A stretch of DNA of 64,000 nucleotides from Syntrophaceae bacterium UBA6109 (lineage in GTDB: Bacteria > Desulfobacterota > Syntrophia > Syntrophales > UBA6109), in contig DIWJ01000052.1 of assembly GCA_002428445.1 (NCBI GenBank), positions 109,659-173,658 on the forward strand. The letters run 5' to 3'. The position numbers were made by a program, and so were the translations under genes. The number at the start of each line of letters is the position of its first letter. The first letter of the stretch is position 1. The notes below the pieces were generated by a model, which was not told where the DNA came from, made no database searches, and worked only from the letters and a program-made list of their open reading frames with translations. Shown one piece after another: positions 17,756 to 26,890 of the stretch.

Positions 17756-18925
17756 CTAATACGACCGTTCGTAAATCGTCCGGATATCCTTTTCGGTCAG
17801 CTTTCTGGGGCCGTTGGTCAGCAGCCGCTGCTGATTGGCGACGACGGACTTCGCAAAGGGCTCGATCAGGCTCTTGTCCATTTTGATGGCGCTCAGCTTG
17901 TGCGGGATTTCGATATACTCCGCGAGCTTCCGCATCTCCACGACGGCCTGTTCGGCAGCCTCGCGGGGGCTCATCGATTCCGTCTTCACGCCCATGGCCT
18001 GGGCCATCCGGACAAATTTCGGAACGTTGGCCATGGCGAAATACTCCATCACCTCCAGGAAGGTCAGCATGCATCCTACCCCGTGCGGGACATGGTACTG
18101 CGATCCGATGGGATAGGCCAGTGCGTGGGATGAACTGGCGCCGGCAAGATTCAGCATCAGCCCCCCCAGCATGCTGCCGTAGGCCATCCAGTAGCGGGCT
18201 TGCATGTTCCCGCCGTCCGCGTAAGCAACGGGCAGATACTCATAGATGATCCGGACGGCTTCCAGCCCCAGGACATCCGAGATGGGAGACGCGTTGACCG
18301 CGACGTATCCTTCCACGGCGTGGATGAATGCGTCGGCGCCGGTCGATGCCGTGACCGAAGGCGGCATGGTCGCGGTCAGCGCGGGATCGAGCAGGGCCAG
18401 ATCCGCCATGAGGTGGCGGCTGACCGCGCCCAGCTTGGTCTTCGCCTTCCGGTCGTCGAAGATCGCGAACCGGCTGACCTCGGACCCCGTCCCGGCCGTC
18501 GTGGGGATGAAGATCGTCGGGAGCCCTCTGCCGGGCACCTTGTCGAGCCCGAAATAATTCCGGATTTCTCCGCCGTGTTTCATCAGCACGGAGGCCATCT
18601 TCGTAACGTCAATGGAACTGCCGCCGCCCAGGCCGATCAGCAGCTGGTAGGATTTACCGGAAGCCGCCTGAAACGCGCTCTCCACGTTTTCCACGGAAGG
18701 CTCCTTCTCCACCTTGTCGAAGACGCCGCAGGAAAGCCCGCTCTTCTCCAGAATCCCGACGACCCGGGCCAGAATGCCGGCCGCGGCGACTCCCTCGTCG
18801 GTAATGATCAACACCTTCTCTGCGCCCAGACCCTTCACCCGCGCCCCCAACTGTTCGATCGTCCCGATGCCGAACAGGATCTCCGGAGCAGCCACGCCGA
18901 ATGTCTTCAAAAAATTCCCCTCCAT
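17756..18925 (-). CDS. iron-containing alcohol dehydrogenase (group III)
   Basis: 389 residues. The NAD-binding motif GGGSSIDVTK is near 97. The metal-binding region has Asp and the His set in SSHALAYPIGSQYHVPHGVGC near 255-275. Family members oxidise primary alcohols or diols to aldehydes or the reverse. Ten bases after an aldehyde:ferredoxin oxidoreductase gene, it probably acts on the same carbon chain. GGAGGG precedes the ATG at 18925. It is the last gene of the Liv-MDR-AOR-ADH series. Confidence 0.92.
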   Translation of the reverse strand: MEGNFLKTFGVAAPEILFGIGTIEQLGARVKGLGAEKVLIITDEGVAAAGILARVVGILEKSGLSCGVFDKVEKEPSVENVESAFQAASGKSYQLLIGLGGGSSIDVTKMASVLMKHGGEIRNYFGLDKVPGRGLPTIFIPTTAGTGSEVSRFAIFDDRKAKTKLGAVSRHLMADLALLDPALTATMPPSVTASTGADAFIHAVEGYVAVNASPISDVLGLEAVRIIYEYLPVAYADGGNMQARYWMAYGSMLGGLMLNLAGASSSHALAYPIGSQYHVPHGVGCMLTFLEVMEYFAMANVPKFVRMAQAMGVKTESMSPREAAEQAVVEMRKLAEYIEIPHKLSAIKMDKSLIEPFAKSVVANQQRLLTNGPRKLTEKDIRTIYERSY

Positions 18926-18935
18926 TTGTTCCCTC

Positions 18936-20627
18936 CTATTGGTACTGCAGAAGTTGGTCGATATCTTCATCAGAAACGTCGAATACCGTCTTCACGTCCG
19001 GGAGTTCTCTTTCCGTGAACGCCTCGGACAGGCGGTGGCTCGCGCGGTTGAATCCGGCAAGCTCATTGAACCGGTACTCGTCTTTCAGGGTCTCGATGCC
19101 CATCCGCTCGAACCATGCCATATCCAGATCCCAGCCGTACCGCGCATTCAGCATATCGAGGATGAGATCGAGGCGCGGTCCGACGGCGCCGACGGTGAAC
19201 ATGCAGAGCCCGGTGCAGTCAAGAATCGTAATGATTTTCTGGAGCTTCAAAGAAAGAGCCGCCTGGCCCTTCGGATCGATATGATCGACCGGAGACCGCG
19301 CCGTCGGACCGGCGGTGTGATCGGCCCCCATCGCCGACGTCGCATAGGTGGTTCCCATCCCCTTGATTGCCCGTGGATCGTAGGCGGCAAAGGCCTGCCC
19401 CTTCGCCGCCGGCACGTTGAGCACACCCAATACCCTGCCGGTGATTGCAGCGCCGCTGCCGATCACCCTCCCCAGAACCGTCCCCTGCTTCATCTCTTCC
19501 ATGAGACGGAAGGCGGAGTCGCTGTCTCCGAATTTGGCAAGCCCCGCTTCCATGGCTACGCCGATGGCGGCCCCGGTATCAATGGTATCGACTCCCATGT
19601 CGTTGCAGAGATAGTCAAGCCTGGCGATGACATCCAGGTCCCCGATCCCCAGGTTGGAGCCCATCAATCCGATCGTCTCGTATTCCAAGGGAGAGACAAT
19701 GGTCTTGCCGTTGGCGTCGGGATAGACATTCGAGCAGCCGATCACACAGCCCGGCATGCATTGATGCGTCGTCCTCCCCTCGCCCCCTCTCTTCTGGATA
19801 ATTTCGACCATCTTCTCGGCGCTGATGTCATCCACCCGGTCGAAACGGCCGCGGCTGAAATTGTTGACCGGCAGGCCGCCCTGGGCGTTCATCTTCTGCA
19901 CCATCGCCGCCGTGCCGAACTCCCGGTAGGCCTTGCTGCTCGGGGCGTCCATCAGCAGCTTCGTATAGGCCTTCCTCACTTCCTTGAACTTCTCCGGGTT
20001 CGCCAGGGGAACCGCCCCCCTCCCCTCAATGACGATGGCTTTGATCTTCTTGGCGCCCATCACCGCGCCGAGCCCCCCGCGCGCGCTGGTCCTGCCGGGC
20101 TTTCCGTCGATATCCGTGTGGAAGATGCCGGCGGAAAGATACTGTCTCTCACCCGCCGGACCGATGCAGCTGATCGCCGCCTTGGGGAATTTCTTCAGCA
20201 GAGCCTCGCACAGGGCATAGGTTCCCATCCCGAGATATTCTGCTGCCGGAAGGAAACTGCAGCCTTCCGAGGTGATCCTCAGCAGGTGCCAGTCCTTCGG
20301 AGCGCCCTCGATGATCACCGCCTTGATGCCCAGCCGGGACAGTTGGTCCACCGAGACGCCGCCGGAGTTGCTCTCCTTGATGCCGCCCGTTAGAGGGCTT
20401 TTCGCGCCGATCGAAATCCGGCTCACACTCGATCCGCCCGTTCCCGCAAGCAGGCCGGTCGCGAGGATCAGCTTGTTGTTCTTGCCGAGGGGCTCGCACG
20501 TCGGTTTGACCTCATCCAGCAGAAGCTTGGCGATCAGGCTCCTCCCTCCGACTTTTGCGTACTTCTCGGCCACCGGCTCGGTAGCGGCGGCCATACTGTC
20601 AACGTTGACACGCAGGAACTTGTCCAT
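18936..20627 (-). CDS. aldehyde:ferredoxin oxidoreductase, tungsten-type (AOR 1)
   Basis: 563 residues of the AOR family. An N-terminal domain binds tungstopterin. A cluster motif CMPGCVIGC near 287 and a distal Cys pair DCTGLC near 470 would hold the [4Fe-4S] cluster. AORs oxidise aldehydes to carboxylates with ferredoxin, or reduce acids in reverse. The cluster motif here is CX3CX3C rather than the classic CX2CX3C. It shares AGAKSP/GSGAAITGRVLG-type cofactor stretches with AOR 2 at 26.9 kb but the proteins are clearly distinct. ATG 20627 follows GGTGGAG. Next gene in the operon is an alcohol dehydrogenase. Confidence 0.9.
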   Translation of the reverse strand: MDKFLRVNVDSMAAATEPVAEKYAKVGGRSLIAKLLLDEVKPTCEPLGKNNKLILATGLLAGTGGSSVSRISIGAKSPLTGGIKESNSGGVSVDQLSRLGIKAVIIEGAPKDWHLLRITSEGCSFLPAAEYLGMGTYALCEALLKKFPKAAISCIGPAGERQYLSAGIFHTDIDGKPGRTSARGGLGAVMGAKKIKAIVIEGRGAVPLANPEKFKEVRKAYTKLLMDAPSSKAYREFGTAAMVQKMNAQGGLPVNNFSRGRFDRVDDISAEKMVEIIQKRGGEGRTTHQCMPGCVIGCSNVYPDANGKTIVSPLEYETIGLMGSNLGIGDLDVIARLDYLCNDMGVDTIDTGAAIGVAMEAGLAKFGDSDSAFRLMEEMKQGTVLGRVIGSGAAITGRVLGVLNVPAAKGQAFAAYDPRAIKGMGTTYATSAMGADHTAGPTARSPVDHIDPKGQAALSLKLQKIITILDCTGLCMFTVGAVGPRLDLILDMLNARYGWDLDMAWFERMGIETLKDEYRFNELAGFNRASHRLSEAFTERELPDVKTVFDVSDEDIDQLLQYQ

Positions 20628-20693
20628 GGTCTCCACCCTCTTTCTATAGATTTCGTCGCTCGCTGCCCTTTCAGCGGCAGACCGCTCAACCGG

Positions 20694-21809
20694 TTATGGA
20701 TTCGGCACGATCACGGCTCGCGTGACGATCCGCTTTTCAGACTTCTCCAGCGCCTCCTGCACCTGGTCGAGGCTGAATGTCGCATCCGTCAGCTGCTCAT
20801 AATCCACCTTCCTGAAGGTCCGCTGGAGAAATTTCAAGGCCTTCAGCAGGTACCAGGGGTTGTAGCGCACCACGCCGATGATGTTGACCGATTTCCGCGT
20901 GATCCAGCCCGGCGCGAGCGGCACCTCGAATTTCTTGTCAATACTCACATTGCCGATGGAAATCAATCGTCCGCAGGTCCGCACCAGCTGGATCCCCTGG
21001 GTGAATGCAGCCGAGACGCCGGCGACCTCCAGGACGACATCCGCCCCGGCCCCGCCTGTGATCTCGAGGATCTTCTTGGACAGGGCGTCCCCGGAAAAAG
21101 CCTGCAGATCGACCGTGTGGTCCGCTCCGAACGCCTTTGCCACCGCCAGTCGCGATGCAATGGCGTCCACCACCGTGACGATCGCTCCCTTTTCACTGGC
21201 CACTGCCGTAGCGTACAACCCCAGACCGCCCGCGCCCATGATGACCAGATGCTCGCCAGATGTCAGCGCCGCCTTCTCCAGGCCGAAAAGGACCTGCGAA
21301 AGGCCGCAGTTGGCGCCGGCAACGATGCTGCTGGGCAGTTCGTCGGGCACCCGGTAGAAATACTGCCCCGGCTGAATGTAATAATGCGTGGCAAACGTTC
21401 CGGTGAAATGAGGATACTTGTCCGGCGGCTGGGCCCACCAGCGATAGGCGTTCAAACACATATGAAAATCGCCGCGGGAACAGGGACCGCACTTCTGGCA
21501 GGTGAGATAATACGGGGCGACCACACGGTCTCCCTTTTTCACCGCCGTTCCGGCATAATCGGTTTCGACGCCCTCTCCCAATACCTCGATCTGTGCGATC
21601 ATCTCATGTCCCAGGACGGCATTCTTGATCAGGGGATGCGTCCAGTGCCAGATGTGAAGCTCGCTCCCGCAGAGATTGCTGCGGAGAACCTTCGTCAGGA
21701 CCGCCCCCTTCTCCACTTCCGGCAGAGGGTATTCCTGGATTTCAATCTGCGTCGGACCGACCAACGCCGCAAGACGACCTTTCGCGACTTTTTTCCCTTG
21801 CTCTCCCAT
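20694..21809 (-). CDS. zinc-dependent alcohol dehydrogenase-like oxidoreductase (MDR family)
   Basis: 371 residues. Catalytic-zinc Cys lies in NLCGSELH (near 48), GHEM holds the zinc/proton-relay His-Glu, and a structural-zinc Cys cluster reads CQKCGPCSRGDFHMC near 110-125. The Rossmann motif is GAGGLGLYA near 190. It catalyses NAD(P)-dependent alcohol/aldehyde or ketone conversion; the substrate is unknown. The ATG at 21809 is preceded by GGGAGGAGAAGTC. It overlaps no neighbour and sits between livF-like and AOR 1 genes in the same direction. Confidence 0.88.
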   Translation of the reverse strand: MGEQGKKVAKGRLAALVGPTQIEIQEYPLPEVEKGAVLTKVLRSNLCGSELHIWHWTHPLIKNAVLGHEMIAQIEVLGEGVETDYAGTAVKKGDRVVAPYYLTCQKCGPCSRGDFHMCLNAYRWWAQPPDKYPHFTGTFATHYYIQPGQYFYRVPDELPSSIVAGANCGLSQVLFGLEKAALTSGEHLVIMGAGGLGLYATAVASEKGAIVTVVDAIASRLAVAKAFGADHTVDLQAFSGDALSKKILEITGGAGADVVLEVAGVSAAFTQGIQLVRTCGRLISIGNVSIDKKFEVPLAPGWITRKSVNIIGVVRYNPWYLLKALKFLQRTFRKVDYEQLTDATFSLDQVQEALEKSEKRIVTRAVIVPNP

Positions 21810-21871
21810 GACTTCTCCTCCCGTCTCTTCAATAGAAAATGCCATCCGCGTCCATCCTCCGCGGCCATGCA

Positions 21872-22618
21872 TCAAGCCGCACCTTCCGCCGCTCCCCCCA
21901 GGTAATAATGGCTGATGTCCTTCCCCAGGAATTCGTCCGCCCTCCCCATGGCGGCAACCTTCCCGAGGGTAACCACATAAACAAAATCGGATATCGCCAG
22001 GGAAAAGAACGCATTCTGTTCCACCAGGAGAATCGTCGTTCCCAGTTCCGCGTTGAGTCTCTTCACCGCCTCGAAGACCTGTTCCGAGACAAGAGGCGCC
22101 AGCCCCAAAGAAGGTTCGTCCAGCAGGAGCAGTTTCGGTTTCGTCATCATGGCCATGGCGATGCTCAGCATCTGCTGCTCTCCGCCGCTCATGGTCCCGG
22201 CAATCTGCACCCGCCTTTCCTTGAAAACAGGAAAGATCTGGAAGATCGCGTCGAGATCTTCGCGAATCTTCTTTCCCCCGTCCTTTCGCATGAGCGTGCC
22301 CACCTTCAGATTTTCTTCCACGCTCAGGGTGCGGAACAAGCCCCTGCCTTCCATAACCATCGAGATCCCGGAACGGGCAACTTGCGACGGTTCCACCCCG
22401 TCGATCCGCTTCCCTTCGAAACAGATTTCGCCCGCTCTGACGCGTCCACCTTCCAGAGACAGGAGCCCGGAGATGGATCTCAGAAGCGTGGATTTCCCGG
22501 CGCCGTTGGCACCGAGAATGCTGACGACATTCCGCTCGGCCACTTCCAGGCTGATCCCCTTCAGGGCGAGAATGATATCGCCGTAGAGAACCTCGACGTT
22601 CTTACATTTGAGCAACAT
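21872..22618 (-). CDS. branched-chain amino acid-type ABC transporter ATPase (LivF-like)
   Basis: 248 residues. Walker A GANGAGKST near 38, Q-loop, signature MSGGEQQMLSIAMAMM near 140 and Walker B LLLLDEPSLGLAP are all intact. LivF-type ATPases pair with LivG and drive LivHM permeases. The gene is the fifth of a complete importer set (LivG, H, M, K, F in transcription order). Confidence 0.92.
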   Translation of the reverse strand: MLLKCKNVEVLYGDIILALKGISLEVAERNVVSILGANGAGKSTLLRSISGLLSLEGGRVRAGEICFEGKRIDGVEPSQVARSGISMVMEGRGLFRTLSVEENLKVGTLMRKDGGKKIREDLDAIFQIFPVFKERRVQIAGTMSGGEQQMLSIAMAMMTKPKLLLLDEPSLGLAPLVSEQVFEAVKRLNAELGTTILLVEQNAFFSLAISDFVYVVTLGKVAAMGRADEFLGKDISHYYLGGAAEGAA

Positions 22619-22648
22619 GACGCCTGAAGGAATCCTCCATCCCTTTGA

Positions 22649-23827
22649 TCATGGATTGTGCGTCTTGATCCAGTCGCTGACGGGAGCGTATTTGCCTCCC
22701 CTGACCTCGATGATCCGGGCCTGGGTATGTCCCCGGTGATTCTTGAAGGTCAGAGGCGGCGTCCCCCCTCCCGTCTCAAAATTCTCCAGATTTTCCAACT
22801 CGTCCCGAACCATGTTGCGAAATCTGGCGATGCTCGCCGGTATCTTTCCGCCGGTCTTCTGCAGGACCCTCCCGATGCTCTCGTGGATGATCTTCCCCTC
22901 AACCCAGCCCTTGGTATAATAGGTGTCTTCCTTGGCGACCTTGTGGGTTTTTGCGAACTCCATAATTTCCTTCATCATGGGGATGTCCTCTCCCCAGTCG
23001 GCATTGATCTGAAGCGCCTTGAATCCCTCGGCGCCCTTTCCGGCCGTCTCCGGAATCAGGTGGCTGAAATTGTAGCAATTGCCGATGAACTTGCCGGCGG
23101 GAATCCCGACCTTTGCCGCGTCTCGAAGCACCTTGATCGTGTTGTTGACGGAATCCTGAATGTAAACGTAATCGGGATTCAATTCCTTGACCCGCAGGAG
23201 TTGCGGGGTGAAATCGGGCGCGGCGCCGGGATATTCGATGTCTCCCACCATTTCCAGGCCCAGCTTTTCGGGTATCCTCTTTTCGGTCGCGTTTCTCACC
23301 GGCCCCCGGCCGTATTCGTTGTCCGCGTGAACAAAGGCAAAAGTCCTGACCTTCTTCTGGGCAGCCCAGTTCATGCTGATGACAACCTGTTCTTCATAGG
23401 TGGGGCCGAGGACAAACAGGTAACGGTACTTGACGGGATCAAGCACGTCAGCGGCCAGGGTCTGCGCGATGAAGGGAATCTTGACCAGCGTATTGATCTG
23501 ATCCCTCAAGGCCTTCGTTCCTCCCGTCGACCAGCCGTTGATGATCACGACCTTGTCGACGTCCACGAGCCGCTTGAAGATCTTCACCTCCTCCGGAATC
23601 TGATTCTTCCCGTCCAGCAGAATCGGCACGTATTTGTGGCCCATGACGCCGCCGAATTTTTCGTTGACATAGGTCAGGAAATCGCGCGGCGCATAGGACA
23701 TGCCGTTCACATCCGTGTCCGTTCCCGACAGCGTCCCGTAGATCCCGACCGGTATTTCTCCCGCAGAAACCGGAGGAACAAGAACCGCCAGCAGACAAAG
23801 CAACGCCCCGCAGAGAGCCTTCTTCAT
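22649..23827 (-). CDS. ABC transporter substrate-binding protein (Liv/type 1 periplasmic fold)
   Basis: 392 residues with a signal peptide (MKKALCGALLCLLAVLVPPVSA). The mature part begins EIPVGIYGTLSGTDTDVNG, the usual type 1 periplasmic binding pattern. It captures the ligand in the periplasm for the LivHMGF-like permease. Such proteins bind amino acids, amides, aromatic acids and other carboxylates; the ligand cannot be told here. The ATG at 23827 removes a 28 residue non-homologous extension. Confidence 0.9.
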   Translation of the reverse strand: MKKALCGALLCLLAVLVPPVSAGEIPVGIYGTLSGTDTDVNGMSYAPRDFLTYVNEKFGGVMGHKYVPILLDGKNQIPEEVKIFKRLVDVDKVVIINGWSTGGTKALRDQINTLVKIPFIAQTLAADVLDPVKYRYLFVLGPTYEEQVVISMNWAAQKKVRTFAFVHADNEYGRGPVRNATEKRIPEKLGLEMVGDIEYPGAAPDFTPQLLRVKELNPDYVYIQDSVNNTIKVLRDAAKVGIPAGKFIGNCYNFSHLIPETAGKGAEGFKALQINADWGEDIPMMKEIMEFAKTHKVAKEDTYYTKGWVEGKIIHESIGRVLQKTGGKIPASIARFRNMVRDELENLENFETGGGTPPLTFKNHRGHTQARIIEVRGGKYAPVSDWIKTHNP

Positions 23828-23891
23828 TCCGTCATCCTTTTGGCAGATAGTCTGGCCCCGAAATTTCTTTCCATGCCCTGCAACTCGACCT

Positions 23892-24920
23892 TCACTGCGG
23901 ATGTCTGGCATTCACCCAAGCCTGAACCTTCCTGCCGATTCTGGGAACGATTTCCGCCAGCCCCTTGGGTTCGTAGATCAGAAAGACGGCGATGAAAAAG
24001 CCGAAAATGATCTGTTTGAAGGCGACAAACGTGTAATCGATCTGGAGGATGGGCTGCAGAATCTCCATCGTCCGCTGAATCGCTTCGGGAAGAAGCGTGA
24101 CGAAAATCGCCCCGTAGACGGCCCCCAGGATCGTCCCCATGCCTCCGACGATGATCATGGCAATGTAATCGATGGATGTCGCCAGCTGAAAGGCCTCCGG
24201 GTTGATGATCGTCATGTAGTAGCACCAGAGCCCCCCGGCCACGCCGGCAAAAAAGGAGGAGATCGCGAAGGAAAGCAGCTTGTATTTCAGGACGTTGATC
24301 CCGATCAAGCCCGCGGCGATATCCCGGTCGCGAATGGCCATGAACGAGCGTCCCACGTTCGTCCGGAAGAGATTCTTCGTTGCGATGACGGCGACGACCG
24401 CCAGAGGAACAACGATGAAATAAAAAAGCCGGTCGTCGTTCATATAGATGCCGAAGACGGTCGGCGGCGTGACGAAAATCCCCGCCACGCCCTTGGTCAG
24501 TCCTTCCCAGTTCTTGAAGAGATACTCCAGCAGGAACTGGGCGGCCAGCGTCGCCATGGCCAGATAGAACCCCTTCAGGCGCAGCGACGGCATGCCTGCG
24601 ACGATCCCGACGACCATGGTGATGAAACCGGCCGCGAGCAGATTGAAAGCAGCTGGAAGGGCGCTCACCTGGGTGCTGAGAATTGCCACGGTATAGGCCC
24701 CCACACCCATGAATGCCGCCTGTCCCATGGAGATCATCCCCGTGTAGCCGGTCAGGATATTGAGCCCCACTGCGCCGATCACGCCGATCGCCGTGATGTT
24801 CACCAGAAAAAGAATATATTTCGTATAGTTCGAGAGGCTGAAGGGAAAAACCAGGAAAACCAGAAGACCGACGAGAACCCACAGCCATCGCTTTTGAGGA
24901 CGAGATTCCATCACCGTCAC
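23892..24920 (-). CDS. ABC transporter permease (LivM-like)
   Basis: 342 residues with 8-10 hydrophobic segments and the family stretches LNILTGYTGMISMGQAAFMGVGAY and GMGTILGAVYGA. It forms the membrane pore with the LivH-like protein. The GTG at 24920 overlaps the livH stop codon; a nearby ATG at 24911 is an equal alternative. Confidence 0.9.
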   Translation of the reverse strand: MTVMESRPQKRWLWVLVGLLVFLVFPFSLSNYTKYILFLVNITAIGVIGAVGLNILTGYTGMISMGQAAFMGVGAYTVAILSTQVSALPAAFNLLAAGFITMVVGIVAGMPSLRLKGFYLAMATLAAQFLLEYLFKNWEGLTKGVAGIFVTPPTVFGIYMNDDRLFYFIVVPLAVVAVIATKNLFRTNVGRSFMAIRDRDIAAGLIGINVLKYKLLSFAISSFFAGVAGGLWCYYMTIINPEAFQLATSIDYIAMIIVGGMGTILGAVYGAIFVTLLPEAIQRTMEILQPILQIDYTFVAFKQIIFGFFIAVFLIYEPKGLAEIVPRIGRKVQAWVNARHPQ

Positions 24921-25801
24921 AGCCTTTCAACTTCCTTCGTTCCGAAGAGTCCATAAGGCTTTACGAGGAGCATGATCAGCAGGAACCCGAATGCGGCAAC
25001 CTGCTGAAACGCGCCGCCGACGAGCGGGGCGATGTACACTCCGGAAAACTGTTCAATCACACCCACCACGAGGCCTCCCACTACGGCGCCGGTGATGCTG
25101 TCCAGACCTCCCAGGATAACGACCGGGAAGACGGTCAAACCGATGGTACTGAGGCTGATGTGAAGCGAACTGGTGCCGGCGAGCAAAATTCCGCCGACCG
25201 TTGCGATGACGGCACTGATGGCCCACGTCATGGCAAGAACTCTTTTCGGGCTGATGCCAAGAGCGATCGAAACCTTTTGGTTGTCGGCGGCGGCGCGCAT
25301 GGCAAGACCCAACCCCGAGTACTTGAAGAAAAGAAGAAAAAGCCCCAGGAAAACCATGGAAAAGATGAAGCTCCACAGGTACGTGGAGGAAATCTCGATG
25401 CCCGCCATGGAAATGGAAAAAGGCGGGAACAGGCCGGGGAAGGTGAAGTTGCTCGAACCCCAGATCGCCAACGCCCCCCCATCTATGATGATGGAGATGC
25501 CCAGCGTCACCATGAGGATGGAAATAAGAGGAGCGCCGGTCAGGTGGCGAAGCGCGAATCGCTCGATCAGGACGCCGAGAAGAGCCGAGATCAGGAGGGC
25601 CAGCACAAGGCTCAAGAGGATGGGGAGGTGCATTTGGACGACGAACGCATAGGCCAGGAAAGCGCCGACCATGACCATCGATCCCTGGGCAAAATTGATG
25701 ACGCCGCTCGACTTGAAGATGAGCACCAGTCCGATCGCGATCAGGGAATAGATGCTGCCCGTCGCTATACCGGCAATCAGGGCGTTAAGAAAAAGCGTCA
25801 C
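24917..25801 (-). CDS. ABC transporter permease (LivH-like)
   Basis: 294 residues, very hydrophobic, starting with the LivH pattern LNALIAGIATGSIYSLIAIGLVLIFKSSGVINFAQG and ending with GGLDSITGAVVGGLVVGVIEQ. The GTG start is behind GGAAGAAAG. It is translated in tandem with livM (4 base overlap) and lies 21 bases after the LivG-like gene. Confidence 0.9.
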   Translation of the reverse strand: MTLFLNALIAGIATGSIYSLIAIGLVLIFKSSGVINFAQGSMVMVGAFLAYAFVVQMHLPILLSLVLALLISALLGVLIERFALRHLTGAPLISILMVTLGISIIIDGGALAIWGSSNFTFPGLFPPFSISMAGIEISSTYLWSFIFSMVFLGLFLLFFKYSGLGLAMRAAADNQKVSIALGISPKRVLAMTWAISAVIATVGGILLAGTSSLHISLSTIGLTVFPVVILGGLDSITGAVVGGLVVGVIEQFSGVYIAPLVGGAFQQVAAFGFLLIMLLVKPYGLFGTKEVERL

Positions 25802-25822
25802 GGTTCTTTCTTCCTTTCGCCG

Positions 25823-26713
25823 TTATACGTGCCCGAGGTAGATCCGGATCACTTCCGGATTCTGCTGAACTTCTCCAACTGTACCCTCGGCGATCTTTTC
25901 CCCGAAGTTCAGAACGGCGATCCGGTCGGATATGCTCATCACGACTTCCATGTCGTGTTCGATGAGGAAAACGGTCAGCCCCCATGCCTTCTTGATCTCA
26001 AGCACATGCTCGATCATATCGCGGGAATCGTCCCGGTTCATTCCGGCAACGGGTTCATCGAGAATGAGGAATTCCGGCTTGCCGGCAAGTGCCCGGGCCA
26101 GATCGACGCGCTTTCGCACGCCGTATGGCAGCGTTGAAACCACGCGGTCCTTGATTGACGAAAGATCGAGAAGGGCAAGGATTTCCCTATCGAGAAACGC
26201 TTCCAGCTCCCCTTCTTCCCGGCTCGCCTTTCCCCAGTACAACATGCCGGATAAGGGACCGGTGTGCAGGTGGATGTGGCGCCCGAGTTTGATGTTGTCC
26301 AAGACACTCATCTCCTTGAAGAGCTCGATATTCTGAAAGGTTCTCGAGATGCCGCAGCGGACGACTTCATGGGGTTTCAGCTGCGTAATATCCCGGTCCT
26401 TGAAGAAAATTCTGCCGCTGCTTGGCCGGTAGAATCTGGAGATGCAGTTGACGAGGCTCGTCTTGCCGGCGCCATGCGGTCCGATCAGGGAGAACAGCAG
26501 CCCCTGTCCGACTTCCAGGCTGATCTGGTTCATCGCCCGGATTCCTCCAAATTGAAGAGATACTTCTCTAATGTCGAGAATATTGCCGTTCGCATTTTCA
26601 CCGGTATCCGGGCATTCGAAGTCGCACGCCAGATCACCCGTCTGCCGTTCTCCTGAAGAAGAATCGTGCAGGCATGCAAGGTCAGTGGCTCCCCGGTGCA
26701 GATACAAACTCAT
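25823..26713 (-). CDS. branched-chain amino acid-type ABC transporter ATPase (LivG-like)
   Basis: Up to 296 residues. The ATPase proper begins at about residue 46 (ILDIREVSLQFGGIRAM) with Walker A GPHGAGKTS, the LivG-type signature LPYGVRKRVDLARALAG and Walker B LILDEPVAGMN. Walker A has His where Asn is usual. The first 45 residues (Cys-rich, no homology recognised) are odd. No ATG, GTG or TTG with a ribosome binding site lies near the conserved start, so translation may begin at CTG or ATT or use this extension. It is the first gene of the importer operon, about 70 bases after a perfect operator-like palindrome. Confidence 0.8.
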   Translation of the reverse strand: MSLYLHRGATDLACLHDSSSGERQTGDLACDFECPDTGENANGNILDIREVSLQFGGIRAMNQISLEVGQGLLFSLIGPHGAGKTSLVNCISRFYRPSSGRIFFKDRDITQLKPHEVVRCGISRTFQNIELFKEMSVLDNIKLGRHIHLHTGPLSGMLYWGKASREEGELEAFLDREILALLDLSSIKDRVVSTLPYGVRKRVDLARALAGKPEFLILDEPVAGMNRDDSRDMIEHVLEIKKAWGLTVFLIEHDMEVVMSISDRIAVLNFGEKIAEGTVGEVQQNPEVIRIYLGHV

Positions 26714-26780
26714 GATATTCCAATCAATGACAGATCTCGCTCCGACAATTCAGGAACAAACCGCGATAGAATCGACGGCC

Positions 26781-26801
26781 GCTGTCTCACCTTGAGACAG
26801 C
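26781..26801. promoter_or_regulatory. 21 bp perfect palindrome, probable activator site for the Liv/AOR operon
   Basis: A perfect inverted repeat GCTGTCTCA-CCT-TGAGACAGC in the 177 bases between AOR 2 and the LivG-like gene. The same 7-base half-site TGTCTCA occurs twice in the inverted repeats at 33101-33136 ahead of the TRAP operon. The nearest -24/-12-like sequence downstream (minus strand, AGCCAC-N5-TTGC at 26689-26675) lacks the second G of the -24 element, so the promoter is uncertain. Confidence 0.65.
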
Positions 26802-26890
26802 CCCTTTTCATGGCAGACGGAAAGACAAAGCCCGGGTCCTTGTCCTTGCCGGCCTGCGGACCTTCCCCGCGCGTCCGTCCTCCGCAGCCG

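Noticed and set aside
26675..26689. -24/-12 promoter for the Liv operon
   Set aside because: The -12 box is good but the -24 reads AGCCAC, lacking the essential second G; kept only as a remark.
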